DNA from: Isoetes taiwanensis
Lineage: Eukaryota; Streptophyta; Lycopodiopsida; Isoetales; Isoetaceae
Direction: 5' to 3'
Length of the DNA stretch: 64,000 nt
Assembly (NCBI GenBank): GCA_021234155.1
Contig: JAJEKV010000059.1
Location: 6,877,296 to 6,941,295 of the forward strand
In this document: positions 33,889 to 46,399 of the stretch, piece by piece
How the letters are laid out: each line of letters begins with the position of its first letter
How positions within the stretch are numbered: the stretch's first letter is position 1
Made by a program: the position numbers and the translations under genes
Notes under the pieces: generated by a model
What the model was told of the DNA's origin: nothing
Databases searched by the model: none
What the model saw: the letters and a program-made list of their open reading frames with translations, nothing else

Positions 33889-36149
33889 CTAGTAATGGTG
33901 CCCAGCGTTGCTGGGCATAAGTTGAAAACATGTATGGAGGGAAACATGTTCAGCTCAACTCCTTTTCATAAATCTTAGATAATAGAATTTAAGCTCAAGA
34001 GGTTTTTGTGCACTCGAGTATCGTTCCCCTTTCTCTTTGTCTTTTGCTCTATCCCGCATTTCCCGCTTTTTTTTTTCTTTTTTCCCATTTTCCTACACAC
34101 CTTTCTTTTTCTTTTTCTTTTTCTTTTCTTCCTTTTTCCTTTTTTCCTTTTCTTTTTATCCCGCTTTTCCCTTCCCTTCCCTTTCCATTTCATGTTCTCC
34201 TTTTTCCCTTTCCCCCTTTTTCTGACAGATTTTTTTTTCTTCCCTTTCATCCTTTTCCAGTCCTTCCCCTTTTTCCTGTATCCTTTTTCCCTTTCCTTCC
34301 TCCCTTCCTTTTCCTTTTCTATTTCCCTTTTCCCATGCCCTTTTTCCCACCTTTTTTCATGTCCATTTTCTTCTTTTCCGCACCCTCTCCCCTTTTTTCT
34401 CGTGCCCCTTCTCCATACCTTTTCTTTTTTATTTTCCATTCTCCCATGCTCTTTTCCCTTCACTTTTTCCTTTTTTCTCACCCTTCCTCTCTTCCTCTTT
34501 TCATGCCCTTCCCCTCCTCTTTTTTCATTTCCCTCTTCCCCATTCTTCGTGCCCTTTTTTCCTTCCCTTTTTCCCCCTTTTTCATGTGCCCCTTTTCTTC
34601 TTTTTTTGCACCCTCTTTCCGTTTTCCTCATGCCCTTTCTCCCTTTATTTTTTTTTATTTTTTTTCCCTTGTCCCATGCTTTTTTTCCATTCACTTTTTC
34701 ATTTTTCTCACCCTTTCTCTCTTCCTTTTTTCATGCCATTTCCCCCTCTCTTTTCTCGTTTCCCTCTTCCCCATTCCTCGTGCCTTTTTTCCTTCCTTTT
34801 TTTTCCTTTCCACCTCATTTTTTTCTTTTTTCTTTCCCTTCCCTTTCCATCCTTTCCTCTCTTCCCGTGTCCTTTTTCACTTTCTTCCCCCTTTTCCCTT
34901 TCCTTTTCATGTTCTCTTTCCTTTTCCCTTTTTTGATGCGGCGTTCCCCTTTCCCCGATCTTTTTCGCCTTTCTCCATCCTCTTTCTCTTTTCCCTGCGC
35001 CCGTCCCTCTTCCTTTTTTCTTTTTTCTTTTCGCTTCTTCCATGCTCTTTTTCTCTTCCTTTTTCCCCTTTCTCACCTTCTCCCTTTTCCCCGTGCCTTT
35101 TCCAATTCCCATTCTCATTTTCCATTTCCCTCTCCCCTTTTCCTCGTGCTCATTTTCCCTTCCCGTTTCCCCTTTCTGCATTCCTTTTTTTTTCCTTCTC
35201 TTTCTCTTTTTGAATGCCCTTCTTCCCTTCACTTCTCTATATTATTCTCCTATTCCCCTTTTTCGCTTCAATTTTCCTCCTTTCCATGCCCTTTGCTCTT
35301 CCCCTTTTCCCATTGCCTTTTTTCCTTCCCTTTCCTCCCTCCTCCCTTTCTTTTTCTCTTTTTCCATGCCACTTATCCCTTCCTCACCACTTCATTCCTT
35401 CCCTTTTTCCCTCTTCCCCTTTTCCTCGTGTCTCTTTGCCTTTTCCTTTTCATCTTTCCACCCGCCTTTTCCTTTTTCCTTTCCCTCACCTCCCCTTTTT
35501 CGCGTGCCCTTTTTCTCTTTTCTTCCCTCCTTTCTTTTCCTTTTCTCTTTCCCTTTTCCATTATGCCGTTCCCTTTTCCCCACCTTTTTCATGCGCTCCT
35601 TTTTCTCCTTTCTCTATCCTCCTCTTCTTTTCCCTTTGAGCGTTCTCCCTCCCTTTTGTTTTCTTTTTACTTTTTCCCCTTTTCTCAACCTTTCCCTTTT
35701 ACCCTTTTTCCCATGCCCTTTTTCCATCTCCCTCTCCCCTTATCCAAATGCCCCTTTTTTCCTTTCCGCATTTCTTTTTTCCTTTCCCTTTCGCTTTTCC
35801 AATGCCCCTTTCCCTTCCCTTTTCCTCCTTTCCCCACTCTTTCCTCATTGCCCTTTCTCCCTTCCCATTCCTCTCTCCCCTCTTTGTTTTCTCTTTCTTT
35901 TTCCCTTTTCCCATGCCACTTTTTCCTTTCCTCACCATTTTCTTCTTCCCCCTTTTCCCATGCGCTTTTCCCCTCTTCCCCTTTCCCTCGTACCTTTTTC
36001 CCTTCACTTTTCCTTTTCCATTCTCCCTTTTCCTTAATCTTCGATATTGCAATAAAATCATCACCGTTCGATTAAGCCAATCAAATCTACACCATTAGAT
36101 TTAGGGCTTGATGGAAAACGGACACACGCTAAAACATTATAATATAGGA
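33889..36149 (-). mobile_element. Helitron H3, non-autonomous, purine payload
   Basis: On the minus strand it starts TCCTATATTATAATGTTTT at 36149 after an A and ends with hairpin GCCCAGC-AAC-GCTGGGC and ACCATTACTAG at 33889 before T. The 5' region shares AGCCCTAAATCTAATGGT and GATTTGATTGGC with H2. The 2,261-bp interior is purine on the Helitron strand. Confidence 0.88.
34020..36050 (-). repeat. 2.0-kb polypurine tract (plus strand shows C/T)
   Basis: Almost pure pyrimidine on the plus strand: TTTTCCCTTTTCC with recurring CATGCCCTTTTTCC. Long Phe/Pro/Ser ORFs on the plus strand are artefacts. Confidence 0.95.
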
Positions 36150-36606
36150 TACCCTCGTTCCTGATGGTGTCGTTGATGAAAGTCCGACACTAATATAGGA
36201 ACTGGCGTATGTTTTAATAAGCATTCGATTGGTCTCGTCTTTTGTAAAAAACCGTGACCTGGGACAAGTGCAATGCATTTAAAACTTGCTAGCCTTGCAT
36301 TTTGGCAGTAGCTGGGCTATAGATCATAAATCATGTTTTGGTCCTTTTATTTGTTACCCTATCCTTGGCCTTGCATATACATACTTATGAACTGATTAAA
36401 ATGTTAGGGTCTTAGCGTAGGAAGCGTAAAAATTAGCGTTTTTGTTTTGGTTAAACTGGGTTGATTTACCCTCATGTGCTAAGCACTAAATTGAAAGTTT
36501 TATCTTTGCTTGACTTGTAGGTGTTGCCGCTGTCATCGGGCATTATATATATTGTCGCGGAGTCGCATTTTGCTAGCCTGCTAGGCAATCCCTTAAAACA
36601 AGCAGT
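36150..36606. other. no gene recognised
   Basis: Intergenic; may hold the 5' region of the decayed gene that follows (acceptor-like TTGACTTGTAG near 36520). Confidence 0.4.
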
Positions 36607-39600
36607 ATGACTTCAGAAGAGAGAGCGGAAGTTAACTTGCAACCAAATGTGGCATTAGTGCCTCAGATAGAGCCGCAACTAGTAGGGGCATTGGCGTCTC
36701 AAACACGACTCTGAAGAGCTGCAACCCGAGTCATCTTCGGCAAAGATCGCCATGTAGAAAAGAAGTAGACCACAACAAGCATGGTCTACTTTTGAGACCG
36801 TGTTTCATGAACGGTTGTGTAATCTACTGCAATGCCTCACCGGGATTTGGAATTGATTACCAACAGCGAGGAAGGATGGCTAGACTACCATGCAGGGCTG
36901 GTAAAAGATGCCGAGAGGGCTTTTAAGCTTCGAATGATGGAGCTAGAGCCTGAAAAGAGTGAGCAAGAGAGGTATACATGGATAGTGGGTAATATTAGCC
37001 TGACTACCAAGCAATATGATCACAAGAAGTTGCAAATTTGAGTAGTCATCGCTTGAGGCTAGACTGAAAGAAAAAGCCAAACACATGGAATCTTGGCGTG
37101 GACCAAACGAAAATTGAAGAAAGAAGCCCATCAACCCCCATCTTGTTAAGAAAGTGTTGGCATAAAACCATAAAAGCCAAACGTCCCCGGTGACCTGAGA
37201 TAGGGAGTGGGAAGCTCGTAGAAGAGCAGATGCCAAGACTACTTGGTTTGCCATGGTAGATTTATCACAAATAATAAGCAGGACAACTAATTGGTTCGGT
37301 TCATATGGCGCAGATGTATAAGTGCAATATTTTAGGGTCTAGTTTTATTAAGGATGAACCTTATTGTGTAAAACTTCAACATAATAATTTTCAGCCTAGT
37401 ACAGAACCCAATAAGTTAGTGGAAGCTATGCTGAAGAACATGAGGGAGTCTGGAATGCAAGTTAGGCACGAGTGTATAATACATTGCATTGGTAGCACAA
37501 CCAGCCCTAGAAAGACAAGGCTTAATTTTCCCTTTTTGGAATGTAGGTTAGTTGGCAACCTTCTTTACAAGTCATGGGTTCAATGCCTTGCAGGAGCTTG
37601 CATTTAAGAAGTTGGAAGTCGTCCCCAGAGTTGAGAGGCGGACTTGAGGCTTTTTGAGGAGCCTGAAAAAGAAAGAATTATTTGTTGCCTCTAGGGTTAG
37701 GGACTTAGCAATGTCATTCTCAGAAGCGGCTCTTAAAGCTCCATCAAGAAAGATATTTGCATATGGACTTGCATCCCAAGCAATGTATCTTGCTCCATTT
37801 TGATTATGGAAAGGAGAAGGGATGTATTGATCCTCAGTCAGTATACATTGGCATTTGTGATTGGGGTGAATCCAAGGTTGATCCACGAGAGACGGTGGAG
37901 GTAAAACGATGGCATTACAAGGGTATGGATGGCTAAGGTAAGAAAAAAGAATTGAGATGGAAAGGGGCGGGCATCCATATATGCATGATGATCTTTTTTG
38001 GTAGTGGCTCAAGACAAGGCACGCAAGGGTTGACTTTGATTTACAGGGCAACAGACATTGTCTACTACTTCAATTTGACTTTTGCTAGTAAGCACTCCTA
38101 CATGGAGTCAATAGGAAACTTGAGCAAACAAGGCAAGCATCGGAGAATGTGCGACTATTTGAAACATTGTGTTGAGTCGCCAATGAGGGACAAAACACTA
38201 AAATTTGATATGGCCCGCCTACTTGACACAATGCGCGCGGTTTTCATTGCTCTCCAATTACGTGCCACGAGGCCACAATTGGAATCAGATTGATTCTTCA
38301 ACTCGGCCGTGGTGGCGACGATGCATTAGACCAAGCTGGTCCTAGTCACGCCTAGCGTGCATATTCTGTTATTCACAAGACCATAAACTTACATTCAAAC
38401 ATTCTTGTATTACATAATATTCCAAATAAATTCATTAAACACTTGTTTGATGCTATTTGGAAAAAAATATTGTCCATGTGTGTTGTGTAGCTTAGCTTTT
38501 CTTTTCGTGTGTTTTTTGTGTTATTTATTCTATGCTTTTTTTATGGGCTAGCTAACAAAAAATTATAAAGACAAGAAGTCAAAGCATCACGATACAAGTC
38601 AACAAGACCTATAGAAGTCAGAAGACTATACTTATGTCTCACCTAACGGATCTAAGAATCGAATCCAATTCCACGGAATATGGGTGCGTCAGAGCAGCAG
38701 GTTCAGCATGATTTTTTGGTCCCCTCTAATTTGAGGACCCCCTCTCCTTGGCAGCAAGGCATGGAGAACGAGCTTGAAATGTCAGCTCCTCGGCAAATGG
38801 AGAGAGCAACACATGCAAGGGGCGAATGAGTATCGCCGCGGTGAGTTAAGAAGGTTGCGTGCAATGGATGAAGTTTCAAAGAGGGATAATTGCACCATCA
38901 CAGAGGTGCATAATGTAGCTGGCGAGGCAGGGCCTGGCTATTGTCCGCATGGAGCAGACTACGACGATGTAATCACAAATTTGGACAAGAATGAGTTTGA
39001 AAGAGAGTGGCCTAGTAGGCTGGGTAAGTATAAGGCTCACGAAAGTGCAAGATTGCCGTGGTTCGAGCAAAAGCAGCTTTGAGCCGCCATGTCCAAGTGA
39101 AGGGACATTTACCCCACAACGGTGAGTTTAGTAAGAGTTTTTTAACAAGTATACTACGAGCTTGTGAAGGAAGTGCCCGTAAATTATGGGAGTAGAAAAT
39201 GGAGGCAAGGAAGTGGTAGTGGCAGCACCAGGGGGTCAAGCTTATCCGGAAGATAGCGAGTGTGGGTCACATGGTGAGCCTGCCACCATTACATACCTTG
39301 TTGCCGACGCTATCCAACTTTTGAGGTGGCAAGTAGTAGCGGGCTGGAGCCGCGGAATGACCTTGTGGATATTCGAGCCCAATTGGAGAATGAGAGAAGT
39401 CGTGAACCTAACACTTTCAAGAGAATATTCGCTTGAAAGACCGCGGCCGATGGGTATGACAAGATGGCCATCAATTAGAGGACGCTAAACCGGCAACTAG
39501 CGGCATTAAACGTAGAGGCAATGGTCCTGGGGAAAACAACGCATCACTTGCGCTAATTTGACCAGATCGTTAGACTCGACCCTTTTAGGGTGACTTGAGC

Positions 39601-40040
39601 AGCCGATATCCTATCTCCCTCGCGAAAGTATTTGTATGAGAGTCAATGGGAAGAGCTAAAAGTTGTTGATTACGTGACATTGCCAATTGTATGGTGACAA
39701 CCCGACCACAGGTGGGCTGGTACACTCTAGGGTGTGGGCATCGTATGCACATGCGATGTGTTCTTGATTGGATGTTGCAAAGCCGTCATTCAACAATGCA
39801 AGCCGGATGGATTTTTTCTCGAAGTTACAATATGCCATATTTAATATGCAAGGTCGCATGCCGCGTTGCCACATTTGACGCTTCGCGGGAGGGATGGGCG
39901 ATGCACACTTTTCAATCCTTTCGCGAGATGGAATTGTGGAGGGGGGTGGAGGAGCCACGTGAAGGAGAGAGTGCCAGACATTAACCAGTTCTTACCACCA
40001 CCTCCAGGGCCGCAGGGTGATTATATCGACCCAAATGACC
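36607..40040 (+). pseudogene. decayed gene with C-terminal RING-like motif
   Basis: A series of short plus-strand frames separated by stops and frameshifts looks like one degenerate gene. From ATG at 36607 (MTSEERAEVNLQPNVALVPQ) it passes through 36832-37041 (DAERAFKLRMMELEPEKSEQ), 37305-37607, a conserved-looking IGICDWGESKVDPRETVEVK near 37850, 37952-38293 (MCDYLKHCVESPMRDKTLKF), 38774-39082 and 39691-39984. The last contains LGCGHRMHMRCVLDWM, matching the central C-x-H-x2-H-x2-C ligands of a RING-H2 finger; the first and last Cys pairs are unclear. I do not recognise the rest. The IGICDWGE block and RING suggest a multi-copy, possibly transposon-borne, plant family. Confidence 0.4.
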
Positions 40041-40194
40041 AATGAAAATGAGATATTGCATTTTTAGACAAAGAAAATTTTGACCTGTATCATTTTGTGA
40101 ATGGATAATAAGGTATAATGACGGGTATAATGACGTAATTTCAAACAAGGTAGAATGACGTTATCAAAGCATCGAGTAAAAGCATGGAGTAAAA

Positions 40195-41905
40195 GCATCG
40201 AGACTTCCAACTCGCTCACCCTGGCTTAGTCTCTTTCGTTTTCTGTTTGATGTATCTAATTTGCCCCCTAGGATGACATCGCTCACTCAGGTGGCGAATT
40301 AGATACGTCAAGCAAGAAACTCGAAAAGGGTGTAAGCCAAGAGCATGACCCTCTTGAATGGTTGTCAGGTCACCAGGCTTTATATTTTCCATGGCAAACA
40401 ATATAGACTTCTCGAAATTCTTGTTACCTCCTTTAGAAGGATCGAGCTTTGCTCTGACTCTCTTTTGCTTGTCTCTGTGTCAATGTATCTTAGATACTTT
40501 GCTAGGTTATATTACACAAAGGCAAGCAAAATGGGGGCCCGGAGAAATCGTTCGTTCTAAAAGGAGGTTACAAGGTTTTGAGTACTCGCTTTTTATTGTG
40601 GCCACGCGAGGATATAAGGCCTAGTGGTTGCTTGCAATTTTGTGGGTTCATTAGATGTTAGTGATTGATGAGTTCAAGCTTCGAGACTTCCCCGTTTTTC
40701 TTTCCCCCGCCTCTTTGGGCAATGTAGCTTAGTTTACATGCTAAGTTCCATTGTTCATAAGAGGCGGGTGAAAGCAAAGACTGGGACGTCTCGATACTTG
40801 GACCCAGGTCTTCGGGATAATTGGATGTTAGTGATTGATGAGTTCAAGCATCGAGACTTCCCAAACTTTCTTTCCCCTCCTCTTTGGGCAATGTAGCTTA
40901 GTTTACATGCTAAGTTCCATTGTTCAAAGAGGGGTGAAAGCAAGGTTTGGAAAGTCTCGATGCTTGTACTCAGGTCTCTTTCATCCTGGCCTGGAGCGTG
41001 ACCCTCTTGAATGGTTGTCAACTCACGGGGCTTGATATTGTTATTTTAAAACAATATAGACTTCTCGAAATTCTTGTTACCTCCTCTAGAAAGAGCGGGC
41101 TTTGCTCGACTCTCTTGTGTAGTCTCTCGTGTCAATGTAGCTTAGTCACTTTGCTAGGTTATATTACACAAAAGAGGCTCACAATGGGGTCGGAGCAAAA
41201 ATCGCTCGCTCTAGAGGTTGAACTTACTATGACGTCCGGAGGTGAGGCGACTCTAATTTCAAGCCAAAGTGGTGCTTCGGGTGTTGTCCATCTATATAGC
41301 GGTTGTTAGACACCAAATCATGGAACATCCTAACTCCTCGCTATTGATGGAGAACCTTGAGCATCACTATGACTTCAAATTAAAGTAACGCGCCCCTTTG
41401 GGCAGGTGGTGGATTGTAGGTAACAAGGTTTTTGAGTACTCTATTTTTATTGTGGCAGCGGATGATATCAACCTAGTGGTTGCTTGCGATTCTGTGGGTT
41501 CATTTGAGATTAGTGTTTGATGAGTTCAAGCAACGAGACTTCCCAGTCTTTCTTTCCTCGCCTCTTTCGGCAATGTAGCTTAGCTTGAATGCTAAGTTCC
41601 ATTATCCAAAGAGGCGGGGTTAGCAAGATTTGGGAATTCTCGATGCTTTGGCTTTGATATCCGGTGACCCACGCTTGCACTCAGGTCTTTGGGCATAACT
41701 CCGGCACGCCAAATTGGCATTTGGATGCCATCAGGACCTATAATTTGTACCTCCATTCCTTTGGGTGGCACATGCCATGCAAACCCATTTGGGCATTCAG
41801 AGCATGTGCCACCCAGAGGAATAGAGTACAGATTATAGGTCCTGATAGCATTCAAAGCCCAATTTGGCATACCGAAGTTATTCCCGACTTGGGTACTGAA
41901 GTACC
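40195..41905 (+). repeat. array of about seven long hairpins
   Basis: Imperfect foldbacks follow one another: ~40205-40355 (arms GATGTATCTAATTTGCC / GGCGAATTAGATACGTC); ~40345-40640 (arms ~130 nt); 40675-40800; 40845-40966; ~41010-41225; 41527-41650; ~41675-41905 (arms ~110 nt). Five share the apex CAATGTAKCTTAG ... GCTARGTT. In 40845-40966 the arms begin and end CAAGCATCGAGACTT / AAGTCTCGATGCTTG. A ~0.65-kb higher-order duplication relates 40340-40800 to 41000-41650. Structure resembles young miRNA precursors or hairpin-siRNA loci; no protein frame fits. Confidence 0.75.
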
Positions 41906-42245
41906 TTGTGAACCTTCTGATGGATCAGATTCGTCCCAGCTGATCTGAGGCTGTTTGGCCCCTTCGCATGCGTAGATTACTTCTCATCAGCAAGATTCTG
42001 GCGCATGCAAATAGGCAAGCAACAACGGAAGTCAAGACGGGTCTGATTCGAGGAAGGTTTTCAGGGCACTGCAGTTACACATGAATGAAACATGAAAGAA
42101 ACATAGAAAGAACTATCATACATGAACGAAACATTGACAAGAAATTATAACCAAAAACTTCTTTTTTATTAATAGTGCCAGGGACGGTTACAATAGTATG
42201 AAAATCCTCAAGACCAATTACAACAGACTGAAGATATTCATCACA
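41906..42245. other. short spacer
   Basis: Contains CTGTTTGGCC (41951-41960), whose inverse GGCCAAACAG occurs at 45180-45189 on the far side of the hAT gene; a possible but weak terminal inverted repeat of the hAT element, without a matching 8-bp duplication. Confidence 0.25.
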
Positions 42246-42249
42246 TCAT

Positions 42250-44998
42250 TTTTCTAGGCAGCGCCTTCTTCGTCAGTTTCATCATTCGCAGTTGCATCCT
42301 CTTCTGCATGGGGACCTAGGTTCAACCTCCGATGACCCTTTCCCTTAGTGCAACGTCCTCGAGACGTGTTTCTTCTAGCCCGTTCTCTATTTGTCAAGGT
42401 AAAGCGCGAAGGTGAGTCCGCTGGATCACGTAGGCCAGTCAAGTCATCAATTGCATTGCTCGAACCTGGCCTTTCTGTATCAGACTCCTCGGTATCCTCG
42501 CTGTCGGCTGATCCGTGCGAGAATATGGCTTGGTCTATATCATCTTCGCCATCAACGGTGGGTATGTTGAATGTCTTCATCAACATGGCTTGCGGCATTT
42601 ATTGCAAGCATCTCGCCCTCACTATCTTGAAGCCGTCCTCTTCCACTTCGAATCGCAGATCCATGAAAGGAAAGCAGAGCTTATCGATTGCGGATGTACC
42701 CTTTATTCTGATTCAATAGCCGCCCGGTTTGAGAAGTTGTATACAAGTTTTTCTGCCTTCTTATGTAGCAAGCGATTGCGGGTGACGTATTTGTGTGTAC
42801 TTATAGGCGCCTCCAATTCCTCTCACTTGCACTATTGGAAGATACCAAAGAGAGGATAGTCATTGCAATTGCCACGCAAGGTATCGATAACTTGCCCATG
42901 GGCTTGCCACCATGCATAGGATTCCATATTTGGTTCCTTCTTATGACTCTCCAATGCGTCGTGGAAGCTCTTCATCCGCCCACCTTCCTTTCGAGTTCTC
43001 GTATTGATTAACTCGACAAAATGAAAAGCTTGTAGTAGTGTTTGTTGGGATAGAACATTTTGCAACCTTCTTCAACGAGCCCATCACTTCTTTATCCGTA
43101 TGCTGGTCCATATCGTGGTTGTGTGGGTCTAAGGCATGCGCCGACGCCATGAAGATCATTGTATGACTTCTTCCATCGTTCATTGAAGTCTCTAAGTAGT
43201 GCTGCGCGCTTAGCATTGTCAAATGGCGCATTGGGGCCATCACATTCTAGGAAGGATTGAATGGAGTGCCAACACCTCCGGACCTTTCGATTGCTTGCCT
43301 TGAAGAATCAAGGGTTTTGATGTCATGACAAACGGGTTGCATGCACCTCACAACATTTTTACACCTTTCCAAAATATCTCCGCCCAAGCATTTCTCGAAG
43401 GCGGTAGCTTGTTGTCGGTGTTTGGCAAAGCATTTTTCCCTTTTACGCCTCCTTTCCCAATCAAAAACTCGTATGATTAAAGGTTGAGATAATCCAATCA
43501 CGACACTTCAAAGACTCTTTCAAGACAGATGTAATTAGAACCAAACCGAAGTTTGCCGTGATTCATGAGTGCTAGGCTCTTCCCGACGCAATGACTTGTA
43601 AATGGCATAAATTGTCGGCTTCTTTGTGATGAATTTTACAAGCCGACGGCGCTTTTCGAATGGGATCTTTGAACCACGTGTCTTTGTGAGAACCGGGTCT
43701 TCAAGCAATAGGTTCGAGCAATGGCATTGGCAACTAGTAGCATGCAACCACGGAAATTCAGACTCCAATAATTCACCCGCTAGCTTGCAATTAGACGCGT
43801 TATCCATTACAACTTGAAATATTCTCTTCGGTCCAAAACGCTCTATCACGGCCTTTGTTTTCTGAAAAATCCAAGCTCCGGTCACTTGGTCGGTTTTGGT
43901 TTCTACGGTTTTCAAAAATACTTCACCCCGGATACACGATCATGAAATTTATAAGATGGTCCTTGTTTACATTGCTCCAACCATGGGTCACTAATGAAGG
44001 CGGGGCGCTTCATCACACGACACAACTTCATCTCCACCCTCTCAACCATTTTTCCATGTATTTCATCAACCATTTTATTGTTGGCATGCTTGTATGAAGG
44101 CAATCTAAAAGCCGGTCCTGCTTTGGCAACTTCCTGGAAGGCTTCTTTCATTGCTTTGTGCTCCAAAATATGTGGAGACAACCCAAATATATAAAATGCC
44201 TCTACAACCTTCAATTGCGTCTTCTTGATTTTGCTCTGATGTTAAGCAATGATCAACCCTCTGTTGCTTCGATCATCTTTCCACTATTTCAATTGTCTCT
44301 ATCATTCTCTCGTTCTCCAGGTGCTTATACCTATTGACCCTAGTCCACCCCTCCGATTGGTATCTTTGATCTTAAATGCTCCTGCCCGCCCTTTGCTCTT
44401 GAGTATTCGTAACTCGTCTTTTTCTCATATTATTCTTCGTTTTGCGTATCCTATCTAGTCGAGACAATCTCTCGATGGCATCCTTTCACAAGTCAGCAGA
44501 TGCAGTACAAGTTGCGACACCGACGTCTCGTTCACGTAAGATGTGAGCTCGAATTCTTGTTGCAGAACCATTTACCGATGAGTATCCACAAAACACACAT
44601 TCCCACTCATTTGCGCCAAACTCTTTCACAAACTCCCATTCTGGGCCTCTTTTCCGACCCGCAACTCCAGTACCGCGACCACGTGCACGAGTTGCAGTCC
44701 CCGTGGCCCTGCCACGGGCACACGCAGTCCTCGCACCTCTAGAGGTAGATGCATGACCGCTGCCTGCACCTCCAGAGGTAGATGCGTGACCAGTAGCCAC
44801 CATTGCTCGGACCCGGCTGACAATGTCTCTTAATCTGACTCCTTGATTACACGAACTAAAGGAAGACGTATATATGCAAAGGAGCAAGCTCACAATGCAT
44901 ATGTTACGTCGACGTTCCGTGCGAGAATCAAGGGGGGTTGGACGGGACCCTATAGGATATTCTATGGAAGCAGATGCGAACCCAAGGCTGGAAACCAC
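42250..44998 (-). pseudogene. hAT (Ac-like) transposase, frameshifted
   Basis: hAT transposases cut and paste DNA with an RNase H-like fold. On the minus strand the order is complete. A BED-type zinc finger lies near 44490-44640 (WECVFCGYSSVNGSATRIRA, HILRERDVGVATC). A DUF659-like block spans 43535-44214 (AFYIFGLSPHILEHKAMKEA, FQVVMDNASNCKLAGELLES with a catalytic Asp, then LEDPVLTK). The middle helical region (42941-43501) contains YENSKGRW. A hATC dimerisation region ends the gene (WWQAHGQ near 42880, then SASERNW and VHTNTSPATRL in another frame). An acidic tail (GEDDIDQAIFSHGSADSEDT) runs to 42254. At least five frame changes make it inactive. Confidence 0.88.
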
Positions 44999-45320
44999 TG
45001 GGACGGAGTAAACTCACGTTCCAGTATCCAACGTCAGGCTCGTGACACGAAAAACGACACCTCAAAGGCAAACCGTTTCCCAAGGAGTATTTTGACTCAA
45101 CTTTGGCGGGCCACCGCTCGAGGTGAATTCTAGGGCTAATCACGTTTTCTTATATATACTATTATGATTACACAAAAACAGGCCAAACAGGTGGCGCCAA
45201 AGATTTTTTGCTTAGTAAATTGGGCAAAACAAATCCGAAACTTTTCGCAGACGTGAAAACAACTAAATTGGCGTGACGTGAAAGACCGCATTACACGAAA
45301 TCATCATCGAACGGCAGCGC
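44999..45320. other. non-coding flank of hAT
   Basis: No gene. Continues beyond the LINE at 51273 (the LINE split it), with TTTTCGCAGACG-like and CGTCTGCGAAAAAT repeats on the two sides. Confidence 0.45.
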
Positions 45321-46399
45321 AAGTTCAAACTTTTTTTTTTTTGAAGAACTGTGTCGCACAATATATTAAAAGAATGGTAATGTTACAAAGCAAGTGAGGA
45401 GGAAGGAGAACTGCCCCAAAGAGGCAGTGATACCTCGACACTCCACAACAATCGCAACTCTCTTCATTGCATAAACTGGGCCAGCACCATCTACCACACC
45501 CAAGAAGTCCCGCCAAATGGAAAACTTCCGCCTACTAATCCGGGAACACCAAAAGCTTTGAAATAGCTTGTACCGAGTCGAGGAATCGGGAGAGGCCGCA
45601 GTCAGCTGAATCCCTCGAAAGATCCACAACCGCCGCCGCTTCAAATCAACCACACCAACCAAGCCCACGACAGATGCAAGGCTTGCTGCCACGACTGGCG
45701 GCCAAGCACCGGGATATACATGAAGCAAAGAATTGTTGGCTATTCAATCTCACCGAAACAGAGCCCCGACCCAATCGTGCAACACGCAAGTGAGGGCATA
45801 AAACCGCATAATGCTCCACAAGCCTCACCGATGAAGGCCACAACAAGGGCAAAGAGGGCTCACACCGCCTAAACCGACTCACAAGGACATTCACCCCCGA
45901 TAGCGGTGCACCACCGCCACGAATAATCCGAACCTTCTATGGGGGAAGTGAGCTCCATGTCCACGCCCAAACCGAAGCGCCATCGAGAACCCGAAGCCGC
46001 AGAGACCACTTGCCCGAAGGGGCGAGTGTCATGAATAGCCAACACCCGGTAACAAGACCCAGCACAAAACAAGAAGATACAACATCTGGATGAACCTTCC
46101 AAACCTGCACCACCACATGACCCCGAGGGACTATAGGTATGTGTAGCGGAATACTCCCGCCACTTGTTCCCGTGATAGCCCGGTCACGTGTCTTCAGCGA
46201 AAGCGAAAGCTCGAAAAGAACTCCCACGGTTAGCTGACCATCCCAATACCAATCCTCCAAGGTGAGCACAGCAGCTTCGCCTCCAACGCGGGCTCAAGGT
46301 CCGAAAGCATGCACGTAAAGGGACCAAGGGCAAGTACGCCAGGGGTAGAGGAACCCACAAGAAAGGAGAAGAGTGGTGATAAACTGAGGCATAATCTAG

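Noticed and set aside
34006-36075. 689-codon plus ORF in the H3 pyrimidine tract
   Set aside because: Same artefact; the ORF runs over the low-complexity tract in more than one frame.
40195-41905. CRISPR array
   Set aside because: Units are long inverted repeats of varying size, not short identical direct repeats with unique spacers, and the DNA is eukaryotic.
41951-45189. Complete hAT element with terminal inverted repeats CTGTTTGGCC
   Set aside because: Only 10 bp match and there is no 8-bp target duplication at the flanks; borders left open.
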